Source of the DNA: CALACW01 sp002431305
Lineage (GTDB): Bacteria > Bacillota > Clostridia > Oscillospirales > Acutalibacteraceae
Length of the DNA: 18,529 nt
Assembly (NCBI GenBank): GCA_937890355.1
Contig: CALACW010000030.1
Location: 1-18,529 of the forward strand
Direction: 5' to 3'
In this document: positions 5,233 through 12,910 of the stretch, piece after piece
Numbering within the stretch: the stretch's first letter is position 1
Layout of the letters: each line of letters starts with the position of its first letter
Program-made: the position numbers and the translations under genes
Notes under the pieces: generated by a model
The model's database searches: none
Seen by the model: only the letters and a program-made list of their open reading frames with translations
Told to the model about the DNA's origin: nothing

Positions 5233-7125
5233 TTATTTAACCATAAGCTCCGAAATCATATTTATAAATTCCGACGGGTTTTCGATCGTCATGCCGCCGA
5301 TGAGGCGAGCCTGGTCGTAAAGGAGTTTCGTAAATTTTTTAAACGAATCCTTGTCCTCCGTGTACAGGGTTTTAAGTTTCTCCGATACAGGATGAGAGGC
5401 GTTTAATTCGAGAACGATATCGGCTTTGACTTTGTTATCCGTGGGCATGGAGTTGAGTATTTTCTCCATTTCAACGGAGATATTGCCCTCGCTCGAAAGG
5501 CAGGCGGGGGAGTTTTTGAGTCTGTTTGTAAATTTAACCGACTGAACCGCGCCCGAAAGGATGTTCTTCATTTCTTCGAGCATGTCCTTGCCCGATTCGT
5601 TCTGCTCTTCAAGCTGTTTTTTCTCGTCTTCTGTCGAAAGGTCGATTTCCTCGGCGCAGACATTTGCAAATTTTTTGCCGTCGTACTCGTCGAGCATCTT
5701 CAGCGCGAATTCGTCGACGTTGTCCGTGCAGTAAAGAACTTCGTAACCTTTTTCTTTAAGAGCGTCGGTCTGCGGGAGCATGTCGATTTTCTCTACGCTG
5801 TCGCCGCACGCATAATAGATTTTATCCTGTCCGTCTTTCATTCTCGAAACGTATTCGGAAAGAGTGACGAGCTTTTTCTCGGTTGATGAATAGAACATTA
5901 CGAGGTCTTTGAGAGAATCCTTGTGCGCGCCGAATTCGTTGTAAATTCCGAACTTCAGCTGAACGCCGAACGATTTATAGAATTCTTCGTACGCTTCACG
6001 CTCGTTGTTGAGCATTTTCGTAAGCTCGTTTTTAATCTTTTTCTCAATGGTTCTGGCAATGAGCTTGAGCTGATGGTCGTGCTGGAGTACTTCACGCGAA
6101 ATATTAAGCGACAGGTCTGCGCTGTCGACGAGACCTCTTACGAAGCTGAAATAGTCGGGGAGCAGGTCGGGACACTTGTCCATGATAAGAACGCCGTTTG
6201 AATAAAGCGCGAGACCCTTTTCGAATTCCTTTGAATAATAGTCATACGCGGGCTTTTTCGGGATAAACATAAGCGCGTCGAACGTTGCCTGACCCTCGGT
6301 CTTTGTGTGTATAACCTTTGCGGGCTTTTCGAAATCGTAGAATTTTTCGGAGTAGAAACGGTCGTACTCTTCTTCCGTAATTTCGCTCTTATTCTTTCTC
6401 CAAAGCGGAATCATGCTGTTGACGGTGCGCGTTTCTGTAAATGATTCGTACTCGCCCTCCTTGCCCTCGACGGGACGGGAGGATTCGAAATCCATTTTGA
6501 TGGGGTATCTTATATAATCGGAATACTTTTTGATAAGTCCGCTGATTTTGTATGTTTCAAGGAATTCGTCGTACTTCTCGTTTTCCGTGTCCTCTTTTAT
6601 GTGAAGAGTGATGACGGTGCCGACATCCTCCTTATCGCACGGCTCGATCGTGTAGCCGTCCGCACCGGTCGAAGTCCAGCGGTATGCCTGATCCGAGCCG
6701 AAAGCCTTGCTCTCGACCGTAACGAGGTCGCTTACCATAAACGCAGAATAGAATCCTACGCCGAACTGACCGATAATCTCAACGTCGTCTTTTTTGTCCG
6801 ACTCCGCGTTGTCTTTCTTAAAATCGAGAGAACCGCTCTTGGCGATCGTGCCGAGGTTGTTTTCGAGTTCCTCGCTCGTCATACCGATACCGTTATCGGT
6901 GATGATAAGGTTTCTGTTCTCTTTGTCAATGTCGACTTTAATGAAAAAGTCCTCTTTATTCTTGCCTACGCTCTCGTCGGTAAGCGAACGAAAATAAAGT
7001 TTGTCGATAGCGTCGCTTGCGTTTGAGATAAGCTCTCTTAAAAAGATTTCCTTATGCGTATATATAGAGTTGATCATCATGTCAAGCAGTTTTTTTGATT
7101 CTGCTTTAAACTGTTTTTTCTTCAT
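5233..7125 (-). CDS. htpG: HSP90-family molecular chaperone HtpG
   Basis: The 630-residue cytosolic ATP-dependent chaperone is of normal length. The N-terminal GHKL ATPase site is complete: ELISNASDA at 31-39 (Glu31 is the general base, Asn35 binds Mg), DNGIGM at 77-82, and the lid motif GQFGVGFYSAF at 119-129. The middle domain keeps the SREVLQHD segment (Arg-dependent ATP hydrolysis). The C-terminal dimerisation domain follows. The start has AAAGGTG upstream. Transcription starts at a near-consensus promoter whose start point falls in a perfect CIRCE element, so HrcA repression and heat induction are expected. In B. subtilis htpG is not under CIRCE, so control differs here. Upstream spoVAE has no visible terminator, so read-through from it is possible. 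Confidence 0.97.
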   Translation of the reverse strand: MKKKQFKAESKKLLDMMINSIYTHKEIFLRELISNASDAIDKLYFRSLTDESVGKNKEDFFIKVDIDKENRNLIITDNGIGMTSEELENNLGTIAKSGSLDFKKDNAESDKKDDVEIIGQFGVGFYSAFMVSDLVTVESKAFGSDQAYRWTSTGADGYTIEPCDKEDVGTVITLHIKEDTENEKYDEFLETYKISGLIKKYSDYIRYPIKMDFESSRPVEGKEGEYESFTETRTVNSMIPLWRKNKSEITEEEYDRFYSEKFYDFEKPAKVIHTKTEGQATFDALMFIPKKPAYDYYSKEFEKGLALYSNGVLIMDKCPDLLPDYFSFVRGLVDSADLSLNISREVLQHDHQLKLIARTIEKKIKNELTKMLNNEREAYEEFYKSFGVQLKFGIYNEFGAHKDSLKDLVMFYSSTEKKLVTLSEYVSRMKDGQDKIYYACGDSVEKIDMLPQTDALKEKGYEVLYCTDNVDEFALKMLDEYDGKKFANVCAEEIDLSTEDEKKQLEEQNESGKDMLEEMKNILSGAVQSVKFTNRLKNSPACLSSEGNISVEMEKILNSMPTDNKVKADIVLELNASHPVSEKLKTLYTEDKDSFKKFTKLLYDQARLIGGMTIENPSEFINMISELMVK

Positions 7126-7150
7126 GATACGTCACCTTTGAAAAGAAATA

Positions 7151-7177
7151 TTAGCACTCTTGTATTTCGAGTGCTAA
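7151..7177 (-). promoter_or_regulatory. CIRCE element (HrcA operator) for htpG
   Basis: TTAGCACTC (7151-7159), nine bases, then GAGTGCTAA (7169-7177) match the CIRCE consensus in every arm position and in spacing. It covers the predicted transcription start of htpG. Confidence 0.97.
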
Positions 7178-7182
7178 TATAT

Positions 7183-7210
7183 AGTATAATCCGTTTTTTT
7201 GATTTGTCAA
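7183..7210 (-). promoter_or_regulatory. htpG promoter
   Basis: On the minus strand TTGACA (7205-7210) and TATACT (7183-7188) are 16 bases apart, directly before CIRCE. This is a vegetative SigA-type promoter under HrcA control. Confidence 0.85.
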
Positions 7211-7225
7211 GAGGGAGAACGCAAT

Positions 7226-7579
7226 TTATTTTGATTTTGGCTTTGCAAAAAGCGAAACTACGAGTCCCGACAACAGCGCGGCCATAATTCCCGCGCTTCC
7301 CGCTGTCATTGGACCCGTCAGCGCACCGAGAAGTCCCTGTTCGTCTACGGCTTTTTTTGTTCCTTCACACAGTACGTGACCGAATCCCGTCAGCGGAACC
7401 GCCGCTCCCGCCTGCGCGAATTCGGCAAACGGTTTGTACAGTCCGACTGCGGATAAAATCACGCCCGCAACGACGAACCCGACGAGGATACGCGCCGGAG
7501 TCAGCGCCGTAAGGTCGATTAGAAGCTGACCGACGACGCATATAAGCCCGCCGATAAGAAATGCTTTGAGAAAAATCAT
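7226..7579 (-). CDS. spoVAE: Stage V sporulation protein AE
   Basis: This 117-residue, very hydrophobic protein closely resembles SpoVAE (the SpoVAEb type). The recognised features are the opening FLIGGLICVVGQLLIDLT, the middle LYKPFAEFAQAGAAVPLTGF, and the segment VDEQGLLGALTG. Three to four membrane spans are predicted. SpoVA proteins form the inner-membrane channel that moves dipicolinic acid into the forespore and out at germination. It is an orphan here: spoVAC and spoVAD, its usual partners, are not adjacent. The ribosome site AGAGGTG is good. A forespore sigma-G promoter would be expected; TGTATA with CAAATAA about 15 bases on lies upstream but matches poorly, so I do not list it. Confidence 0.93.
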   Translation of the reverse strand: MIFLKAFLIGGLICVVGQLLIDLTALTPARILVGFVVAGVILSAVGLYKPFAEFAQAGAAVPLTGFGHVLCEGTKKAVDEQGLLGALTGPMTAGSAGIMAALLSGLVVSLFAKPKSK

Positions 7580-7671
7580 ATATATAACACCTCTGCGCGG
7601 ATATTATTTGTAATTTTTCTTTATATATACATTTAAATATCCGGGCGTGCAAGTGGAATGTTCTGAATATG

Positions 7672-7703
7672 AAAATCGACTTGACATCTGTCAAGCCGAT
7701 TTT
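7672..7703 (-). terminator. Second of two tandem terminator-like hairpins upstream of spoVAE
   Basis: A 14-position stem, AAATCGACTTGAC with GTCAAGCCGATTT (7672-7685 and 7690-7703), has a 4-base loop and one mismatch (G-U on the minus strand). Ts follow on both strands. It can stop transcription in either direction and insulates spoVAE from the zinc-ribbon gene. Confidence 0.65.
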
Positions 7704-7705
7704 TC

Positions 7706-7748
7706 AAAAAAAGCAGTTTAAAACGCCGGCGTGATTCTCCGGCGTTTA
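7706..7748 (-). terminator. Terminator of the zinc-ribbon protein gene
   Basis: TAAACGCCGG (7720-7729) and CCGGCGTTTA (7739-7748) form a perfect 10-base stem with a 9-base loop. On the minus strand a seven-T run follows after seven bases (plus-strand A-run 7706-7712). Confidence 0.7.
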
Positions 7749-7792
7749 GGTTATATATTTTTTATGCTGTTATATTGATCGGCGTATCGGAA

Positions 7793-8074
7793 TTATCCCT
7801 TAGCCGCAAGTTTTTTAGCATAGCATGCACTGCAAAGGACAGAGCTGTCATCATGTGGTTCAAAGGGAACCTTAGCCTCACCGCCGCATTCTGCGCAGAC
7901 TGCCGTGTAAAGTTTTCTTTCGGGTCTGCCGGCCTGTTTGCGTGCAATACGGCATGCCTTACAGGTCTTGGGCTCATTCGTGAGTCCTTTTTCTGCGTAA
8001 AACTCCTGCTCACCGGCGGTGAACACGAATTCCTGACCGCAGTCTCTGCATACAATTGTCTTGTCTTCGTACAT
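7793..8074 (-). CDS. Small zinc-ribbon protein with CxxC-x17-CxxC domain
   Basis: This 93-residue protein has two zinc-binding modules. The first (Cys9, Cys12, Cys38, Cys41) matches the probable zinc-ribbon family seen in many Firmicutes. The second (Cys60, Cys63, Cys81, Cys84) has exactly 17 residues between the CxxC pairs and matches the CxxC-x17-CxxC domain. The linker GRPERKLYT is basic, so nucleic-acid binding is plausible but unproven. The start at 8074 is chosen because GCGAGGT precedes it and homology begins there; a start at 8137 would add unrelated residues. It lies downstream of the SigH-like gene with a weak terminator between. No clear promoter of its own is seen. Confidence 0.85.
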   Translation of the reverse strand: MYEDKTIVCRDCGQEFVFTAGEQEFYAEKGLTNEPKTCKACRIARKQAGRPERKLYTAVCAECGGEAKVPFEPHDDSSVLCSACYAKKLAAKG

Positions 8075-8143
8075 AGTGTTACCTCGCTTGAATAAAAAAA
8101 GTATTCGCCCCAGCGCGGTACGCCCGCTTTGGGACATATATCC

Positions 8144-8163
8144 AAAAACCGACTGTCAGCCGG
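8144..8163 (-). terminator. Weak terminator at the end of the sigma factor gene
   Basis: On the minus strand CCGGCT and AGTCGG (8158-8163, 8149-8154) form a short stem with a 3-base loop that overlaps the stop codon. Five Ts follow. It is probably a partial terminator. Confidence 0.45.
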
Positions 8164-8776
8164 GCTTTGCGCCATGATTATCCGGCTTAAGTGAAGCGGC
8201 GCGCAGTTTTCGTTTTATTCTCTGCAATGCGTTATCTGCCGATTTTTTCTCAATATTAAGCCGATGTGATATTTCGTTATAAGTGTAACCGGAAAGATAC
8301 ATGGACAGAACTTTTTTTTCAAAGTCAGACAGGACCGAGTAAAAACTGTTCAATAACTCTGCATACTGTTCCCGTTCTATGAGTTTTGTTTCCGGGGCGG
8401 AGTCCTCGCCTGCGTCAGAATCCGATACGTCGTCAATATTGATTAATCCGCCGTCAGCAGAGCGTTTTTTTGCCTCGAGCGAGCGAATCGCGGACGTAAT
8501 ACGGTTTCTTACGCATGCGTAAGCATATGTTGAAAATGACGCATCGGATTTGTCGGGGTCATAAGTGTATACCGCATTTATGAATCCCAGCATGCCCTCC
8601 TGCGCAATGTCGTCCGAGTCAAGCATAACAGCCGAAAAACCGCCCGCGGCACTTCTTATCATGGGAGTATATTTTGTGATCAACTCGGCAAGAGCTTTTT
8701 TGTCTCCCGACCGGCATTTTGATATGAGAATGCCGTCGGGGGTGCTTCCTTCGGAACCGGAAAATGATAAACTCAT
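8156..8776 (-). CDS. Sigma-70 family RNA polymerase sigma factor, SigH (Spo0H)-like
   Basis: The 206-residue protein has sigma region 2 (about 35-100; DDIAQEGMLGFINAVYTY binds core polymerase, then FSTYAYACVRNRI for the -10) and region 4 (about 140-195; LSDFEKKVLSMYLSGYTYNEIS with SADNALQRIKRKL). Regions 1 and 3 are absent. The DNALQRIKRKL ending and the overall size resemble SigH, the sigma factor of the switch to sporulation, but the neighbours of a canonical sigH (rpmG, secE, nusG) are missing, so it may be a paralogue. An acidic linker (DVSDSDAGEDS) joins the two regions. The ribosome site is weak (CGGA). The gene has a strong promoter at 8823-8852. Confidence 0.8.
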   Translation of the reverse strand: MSLSFSGSEGSTPDGILISKCRSGDKKALAELITKYTPMIRSAAGGFSAVMLDSDDIAQEGMLGFINAVYTYDPDKSDASFSTYAYACVRNRITSAIRSLEAKKRSADGGLINIDDVSDSDAGEDSAPETKLIEREQYAELLNSFYSVLSDFEKKVLSMYLSGYTYNEISHRLNIEKKSADNALQRIKRKLRAASLKPDNHGAKPG

Positions 8777-8822
8777 AATATAATCCGTTCGTATGATGAT
8801 AGTTTTTATTAATACAATTATG

Positions 8823-8852
8823 ATTATATACCATTTTTTTGTATTTTGTCAA
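8823..8852 (-). promoter_or_regulatory. Promoter of the SigH-like gene
   Basis: On the minus strand a perfect TTGACA (8847-8852) and a perfect TATAAT (8823-8828) are 18 bases apart, giving a leader of about 40 bases. The very A/T-rich stretch 8853-8975 beyond it shows no other feature. Confidence 0.88.
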
Positions 8853-8975
8853 CAATTTTTTTATACAGACAGATATAAAATTTTTTTATAAAATATAAAA
8901 TATATCAATGTTTTTAATGATTTTATTGTCAGAAAGAGAAAAAATATAAAAAATATTGAAAATAACTTGTCTTAA

Positions 8976-9939
8976 ATTCAAAAAAATGCTATTATTTTGT
9001 CGCTGTTCTTTGCGGTATCCGGATTTTTGTTCAGCAAGAAAAAGATCGATAATCCTAAAGAATTCTTTAAAAACAAGATATTCAGGCTGTTGCTTCCGTA
9101 TCTGTATCTTGCAGTTATTGCGCAAACGCTGACAATGCTTCCGCAGTTTATAAACGACCCTTCTCTTATTCTTCAATATCCGCTGTCTCTTGCGAAAATG
9201 CTTCTTCACGGCGATATTTTGTGGTTCGTTCCGAGTTTGTTCCTTACGAAAATTATAATGTTCGTCATTTTTAAAATTACAAAGAAAAACGATAAAACTT
9301 TGATATGGCTTGCATGTTTGTCTTTGATTGCGGGATTTTTTTCCCTGACTCCGGGCAAGAACCTTCCGTTCAGAGTTAACGCTCTTTTGGATATATGGCC
9401 TATTTTCGTCTTCGGATATCTGTTCAGGGATTATATAAATAATTTGGATACGAAAATCAAACTTTATACAGGTCTTATCGCCGCGGGCGTTTTCTGTCTC
9501 GGATTGTGCATGGCGCGTGCAGTTTACGGTCAGTGGATTATAATGAATATAAACGACAGTATATACAACAATTATCTTATAAACATAATTTTAATGTTTA
9601 TCGGAACTTTAGCGTCGTTTTTTGCTCGTTCAGTTTATACCTTTGCCGAAATTTATGAAAGCACTCGGCAGAAACACGCTGTTTTATTATGCTTTCCATA
9701 ATCAGGCGTACACTTTTGTAATGATAGCAACGGGACTTATAACCGGAATGAATATAGACAAGACATACCTGAAGACAAACAGGCTTTTGTGGCTTGCAAT
9801 TGTTATTATCGCTATGCTTATAATGATTCTGCCGTGTTTTGAAGTTAATAAATTAGCACCGTTTTTCGTAGGTAAAAAGATGTCCGAAACAAACGCGGTA
9901 TGGCTTAAAAAATCGAAAAAGCAGAAAGAAAACGCATAA
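8976..9939 (+). pseudogene. Decayed membrane acyltransferase (Acyl_transf_3 type)
   Basis: The translation from about 8988 begins AIILSLFFAVSGFLF, which in O-acyltransferase family 3 lies about 40-60 residues into the protein. The N-terminus with the catalytic His is missing, and an in-frame stop (8973-8975) sits just upstream. Hydrophobic spans continue to about 9620, where the frame is lost. Removing one T from the T-run at 9618-9623 restores it as ...LASFLLVQFIPLPKFMKALGRNTLFYYAFHNQAYTF, and reading continues to a stop at 9937-9939. No ribosome site or promoter is seen. Relatives acylate polysaccharides or lipids at the membrane. A phase-variable gene is less likely because the start is also gone. 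Confidence 0.8.
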
Positions 9940-9984
9940 TCTTGTTTGTTCGATGTAAAAAAATAAAAAATATCAAAATAACAG

Positions 9985-10013
9985 TTGCATTTTCCTACGT
10001 GTTGTGTTAAAAT
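9985..10013 (+). promoter_or_regulatory. rpmE promoter
   Basis: TTGCAT (9985-9990) and TAAAAT (10008-10013) are 17 bases apart, 37 bases before the rpmE start. Confidence 0.7.
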
Positions 10014-10050
10014 TACATTTGTTATAAACTGTTTGAAAGAGGTGAACCAA

Positions 10051-10254
10051 ATGAAAGAGGGTATTCATCCTAATTATAAACCCACGCAGATTAGATGCGC
10101 ATGCGGTAATGTTATCGAGACTTCTTCTACCAAGTCCGATCTTCGCGTTGATATTTGTTCTAAGTGCCATCCGTTCTTTACCGGTAAGCAGAAGCTGGTA
10201 GATACAGGCGGACGTGTTGACAGATTCAACAAGCGTTACAACCTCTCAAAGTAA
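10051..10254 (+). CDS. rpmE: 50S ribosomal protein L31 (bL31), zinc-binding form
   Basis: The 67-residue ribosomal protein is of usual length. Cys16, Cys18, Cys36 and Cys39 (CACG and CSKCHPFFTGKQ) show the zinc-containing C+ form; its zinc-free counterpart is made under zinc limitation in many bacteria. The C-terminal half GGRVDRFNKRYN is typical. The protein sits at the ribosomal subunit interface. The ATG follows GAAAGAGGTGA, which is a strong site. It is monocistronic, with a promoter before it and a terminator after it. Confidence 0.97.
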   Translation: MKEGIHPNYKPTQIRCACGNVIETSSTKSDLRVDICSKCHPFFTGKQKLVDTGGRVDRFNKRYNLSK

Positions 10255-10304
10255 GTTTTTACTTTCAATGAGAGCGGTTTAGACCGTAACAACAAGCGTT
10301 AAAA

Positions 10305-10337
10305 CCACGGTATGCATTCGCCTATCGTGGCTTTTTT
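10305..10337 (+). terminator. rpmE terminator
   Basis: CCACGGTA (10305-10312) and TATCGTGG (10323-10330) form an 8-base stem with one G-U pair, followed by C and six Ts. Confidence 0.8.
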
Positions 10338-10366
10338 GCCGTATTGCCGTATTAAGGAGCGATCAG

Positions 10367-11008
10367 ATGAACGGATATCTTACGTTGAATGAAGAAAATT
10401 ACGCCGAATTTACCGAAAAGCGTTCGCGGTTTATCGGATATGCAAAGCCTGTTTCGACTGCCGGGGAAGCCGTTGAATTCATAGAAAAGATACGCTCCGT
10501 TCACTGGGATGCGAAGCATAACGTTTACGCTTACGTTTTAAGAGAATCGAATACCAAACGCTATTCCGACGACGGCGAACCCCAGGGGACGGCGGGAGTA
10601 CCGGTACTCGACGTTATAGAAAAAAGCGGAGTGACGGACTGTGTTGTCGTAGCGACAAGATATTTCGGCGGAATTCTGCTCGGCGGGGGCGGACTCGTTC
10701 GGGCATACTCGCACACTGCGTCAATAGCTCTCGAGGCTGCGGGAATAGTCGCGATGATGCCGTTTTGCGTTTTAAAAACGGAGTGCGATTATAATTTTTA
10801 CGGAAAACTCTCGTCCATGATTCCCGAATTTGCGGGCTCGGTCGAAAACGCCGAATTTACGGATAAAGTAAGCGTTTCGTTTTTAATTCCGAAAGAGAAC
10901 GTAAGCCGTTTCTCGTCTAAACTCACCGACGAGGGGCGCGGAAGATATACGTTTGAAATTGTTGAAGAAAAGTATAGCAAAACAAACATCGAAACAAATA
11001 TTTTATAA
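10367..11008 (+). CDS. yigZ: YigZ / IMPACT family protein
   Basis: The 213-residue cytosolic protein shows the complete family pattern. It opens with FTEKRSRFIGYA, followed by AKHNVYAYVLRE, the signature RYSDDGEPQGTAGVPVL, VVATRYFGGILLGGGGLVRAY and then a C-terminal YigZ domain (about 130-213). The YigZ/YvyE/IMPACT families are conserved, and the eukaryotic member affects translational control through Gcn1. The bacterial function is not established. The ATG follows AAGGAG at good spacing. No promoter is visible between the rpmE terminator and this gene, so it may depend on read-through or on one I cannot see. Confidence 0.92.
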   Translation: MNGYLTLNEENYAEFTEKRSRFIGYAKPVSTAGEAVEFIEKIRSVHWDAKHNVYAYVLRESNTKRYSDDGEPQGTAGVPVLDVIEKSGVTDCVVVATRYFGGILLGGGGLVRAYSHTASIALEAAGIVAMMPFCVLKTECDYNFYGKLSSMIPEFAGSVENAEFTDKVSVSFLIPKENVSRFSSKLTDEGRGRYTFEIVEEKYSKTNIETNIL

Positions 11009-11096
11009 ATAATGAAATTTTTTTCGAAAAAAAAGAGGATTTAACGCATTAATTTGCGTATAACAAGGTGAAAAGGCAGAAACGGAGGGAGAGATT

Positions 11097-12842
11097 ATGG
11101 CACGGTTCAGCGATGAATTTATCGCGGCGATAAAAGAGCGCAACGATATAGAGGCCGTTATCTCGCCCTATGTCGATTTGAGAAGCCGGGGGCGGATAAT
11201 GAAAGGGCTGTGTCCGTTTCACAACGAAAAAACGCCGTCGTTCACCGTGTATCTCGACACCCAGTCGTATTACTGTTTCGGCTGCGGAGCCGGCGGGGAC
11301 ATTATTTCGTTTACAATGGCTATGGAAAACCTCGACTATGCGGACGCCGTTACGTCCCTTGCGCAGAGAAGCGGACTGCCTCTGCCCGAGGACGGCTACG
11401 ACGACGGTATGGCGAGGGCGCGCAGACGCATGCTCGAAGCCAATAGGGAAGCGGCGCGGTTTTATTATAAAACGCTTTATGAAAACGAGGGTAAGGCGGG
11501 ACTTGATTATTTTCTCTCAAGAGGGCTTACGCACGACACCATACGCCGTTTCGGACTCGGTTTTGCTCCCGACAGGTGGGATTCTCTCACACGTCACATG
11601 CGTTCGCTCGGCTACAGGGACGACGAACTTCTGTCTGCCGACCTTGCGAGAAAAACGAAAAACGGCTCGATTATCGATATGTTCAGAAACAGGGTTATAT
11701 TTCCGATAATCGACCTTCGAGGAAGCGTTATCGCTTTCGGCGGGCGCGTTCTCGACGATTCGAAGCCTAAATACTTAAACACGTCCGATACGCTCGTTTA
11801 TAAAAAAAGCCAGGGCGTTTTTGCGCTGAATCTTGCAAAACGCGGAACGGACAGAACGCTTATACTCTGCGAAGGGTATATGGACGTAATCGCGTATCAT
11901 CAGGCGGGATTTACAAATGCCGTGGCGGGACTCGGAACAGCGTTCACGCAGGAGCAGGCAAAACTTCTCTCACGGTACGCCGACGAAATCATTTTATCGT
12001 ACGACGGCGACGAGGCGGGGCAGAAGGCGACGAAAAGGACGATGGGTATTTTGGAAAAAACGCCCGTTACAATCAGAGTTGCAAGAATGACCGGGGGCAA
12101 GGATCCCGATGAAATTATTAAAAAATTCGGAAAAGAGCGCATGCGCGCGATTCTTTCGGGCGCGGTAAACGATATAGAATTTGATTTAGCGGGAATAAAG
12201 GCGGGCATTGACACGTCGAATTCGGCGGGCAAGGTCGAGTTTTTAAACAAGGCAGCTGAGGTTCTCGCTTCGTATAACGACCCGATAAGCCGTGATGTTT
12301 ACGCTTCGAAACTTTCAGAGGAGCTGGGCGTTTCGAAAGAGGCTATACTGGCGCAGGTAAAGCGCAGAAAAACCGCCGAAAAACGTAAGGAAAACAGGGA
12401 GATTTATAACAGCGCGCGCTCTGCCGCGATGGGCGGGCAGAACAGTCCGAATCCCGACAGAAAAAAGAATCTGCGTGCCGCCATTGCGGAGGAGACGCTG
12501 ATTTCCACGCTGCTGAGCAACCCTGATTTTTATAAGGAAATAAAAGACAAACTGGCGAAAGAGGATTTTGCAACGCCGTTCAATTACAGGCTGTATTCTC
12601 TTATAGCAAAGCGCATCGAGGATTGCAGAGCCGTTGAGTTATCGTATTTTGCGGGCGAACTTACACCGCAGGAAATGGGTTATCTCGCAATGCTCGAATC
12701 AAAACGCTCCAAACTGGGCAATACAAAAAAGGAGTGTCTAGACTGCGTAAACGTGCTTAAGGAAGAACGCAGAATAAGAGAACAGGGCGACCCGTCGTCG
12801 ATGAGCGACGAGCAGTTCCTCAATTTGTTTAAGAAGACTTAA
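11097..12842 (+). CDS. dnaG: DNA primase
   Basis: The 581-residue primase synthesises RNA primers at the replication fork with DnaB helicase. The N-terminal CHC2 zinc finger is intact: Cys39, His42, Cys60, Cys63 (CPFHNEKTPSF ... CFGCGAGGDI). The TOPRIM catalytic core follows, with Glu259 in LCEGYMDV and Asp303/Asp305 in SYDGDEAGQ. The C-terminal region (about 455-581) is the helicase-binding domain. The length is normal. GGAGGG seven bases upstream supports the start. It is followed after 68 bases by rpoD, the core pair of the classical macromolecular synthesis operon; rpsU is not present upstream. A near-repeated 14-base palindrome covers its stop codon (12829-12857). Confidence 0.98.
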   Translation: MARFSDEFIAAIKERNDIEAVISPYVDLRSRGRIMKGLCPFHNEKTPSFTVYLDTQSYYCFGCGAGGDIISFTMAMENLDYADAVTSLAQRSGLPLPEDGYDDGMARARRRMLEANREAARFYYKTLYENEGKAGLDYFLSRGLTHDTIRRFGLGFAPDRWDSLTRHMRSLGYRDDELLSADLARKTKNGSIIDMFRNRVIFPIIDLRGSVIAFGGRVLDDSKPKYLNTSDTLVYKKSQGVFALNLAKRGTDRTLILCEGYMDVIAYHQAGFTNAVAGLGTAFTQEQAKLLSRYADEIILSYDGDEAGQKATKRTMGILEKTPVTIRVARMTGGKDPDEIIKKFGKERMRAILSGAVNDIEFDLAGIKAGIDTSNSAGKVEFLNKAAEVLASYNDPISRDVYASKLSEELGVSKEAILAQVKRRKTAEKRKENREIYNSARSAAMGGQNSPNPDRKKNLRAAIAEETLISTLLSNPDFYKEIKDKLAKEDFATPFNYRLYSLIAKRIEDCRAVELSYFAGELTPQEMGYLAMLESKRSKLGNTKKECLDCVNVLKEERRIREQGDPSSMSDEQFLNLFKKT

Positions 12843-12857
12843 TTTAAGAAAACTTAA
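12829..12857 (+). repeat. Tandem copy of a 14-base palindromic sequence at the dnaG stop
   Basis: TTAAGAAGACTTAA (12829-12842) includes the dnaG stop codon, and TTAAGAAAACTTAA (12844-12857) repeats it one base later with a single change. Each copy is a TTAAG/CTTAA inverted repeat with a four-base loop. There is no T-run, so it is not a terminator. Confidence 0.55.
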
Positions 12858-12910
12858 ACAGATATTTCGTATTATATATGTGAAAGAAAAATTAAGGATC
12901 GGAGAAAGAT

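Noticed and set aside
7600..7640. Possible sigma-G promoter for spoVAE (TGTATA and CAAATAA)
   Set aside because: The -10 match is only about four of seven and the region is so A/T-rich that such matches are expected by chance.
8075..8137. Longer start for the zinc-ribbon protein
   Set aside because: The added residues are unrelated to the family, and GCGAGGT precedes the ATG at 8074.
7762..8175. Longer minus-strand frame overlapping the zinc-ribbon gene
   Set aside because: It lies in another frame of a well-supported gene, has no start signal and no recognisable domain.
8886..9209. Minus-strand reading frame rich in Lys, Arg and Asn
   Set aside because: It overlaps the acyltransferase remnant in antisense, has low-complexity composition and shows no ribosome site.
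11036..11056. Small inverted repeat AACGCA/TGCGTA before dnaG
   Set aside because: It is only five to six pairs with no T-run and does not fit an operator or terminator.
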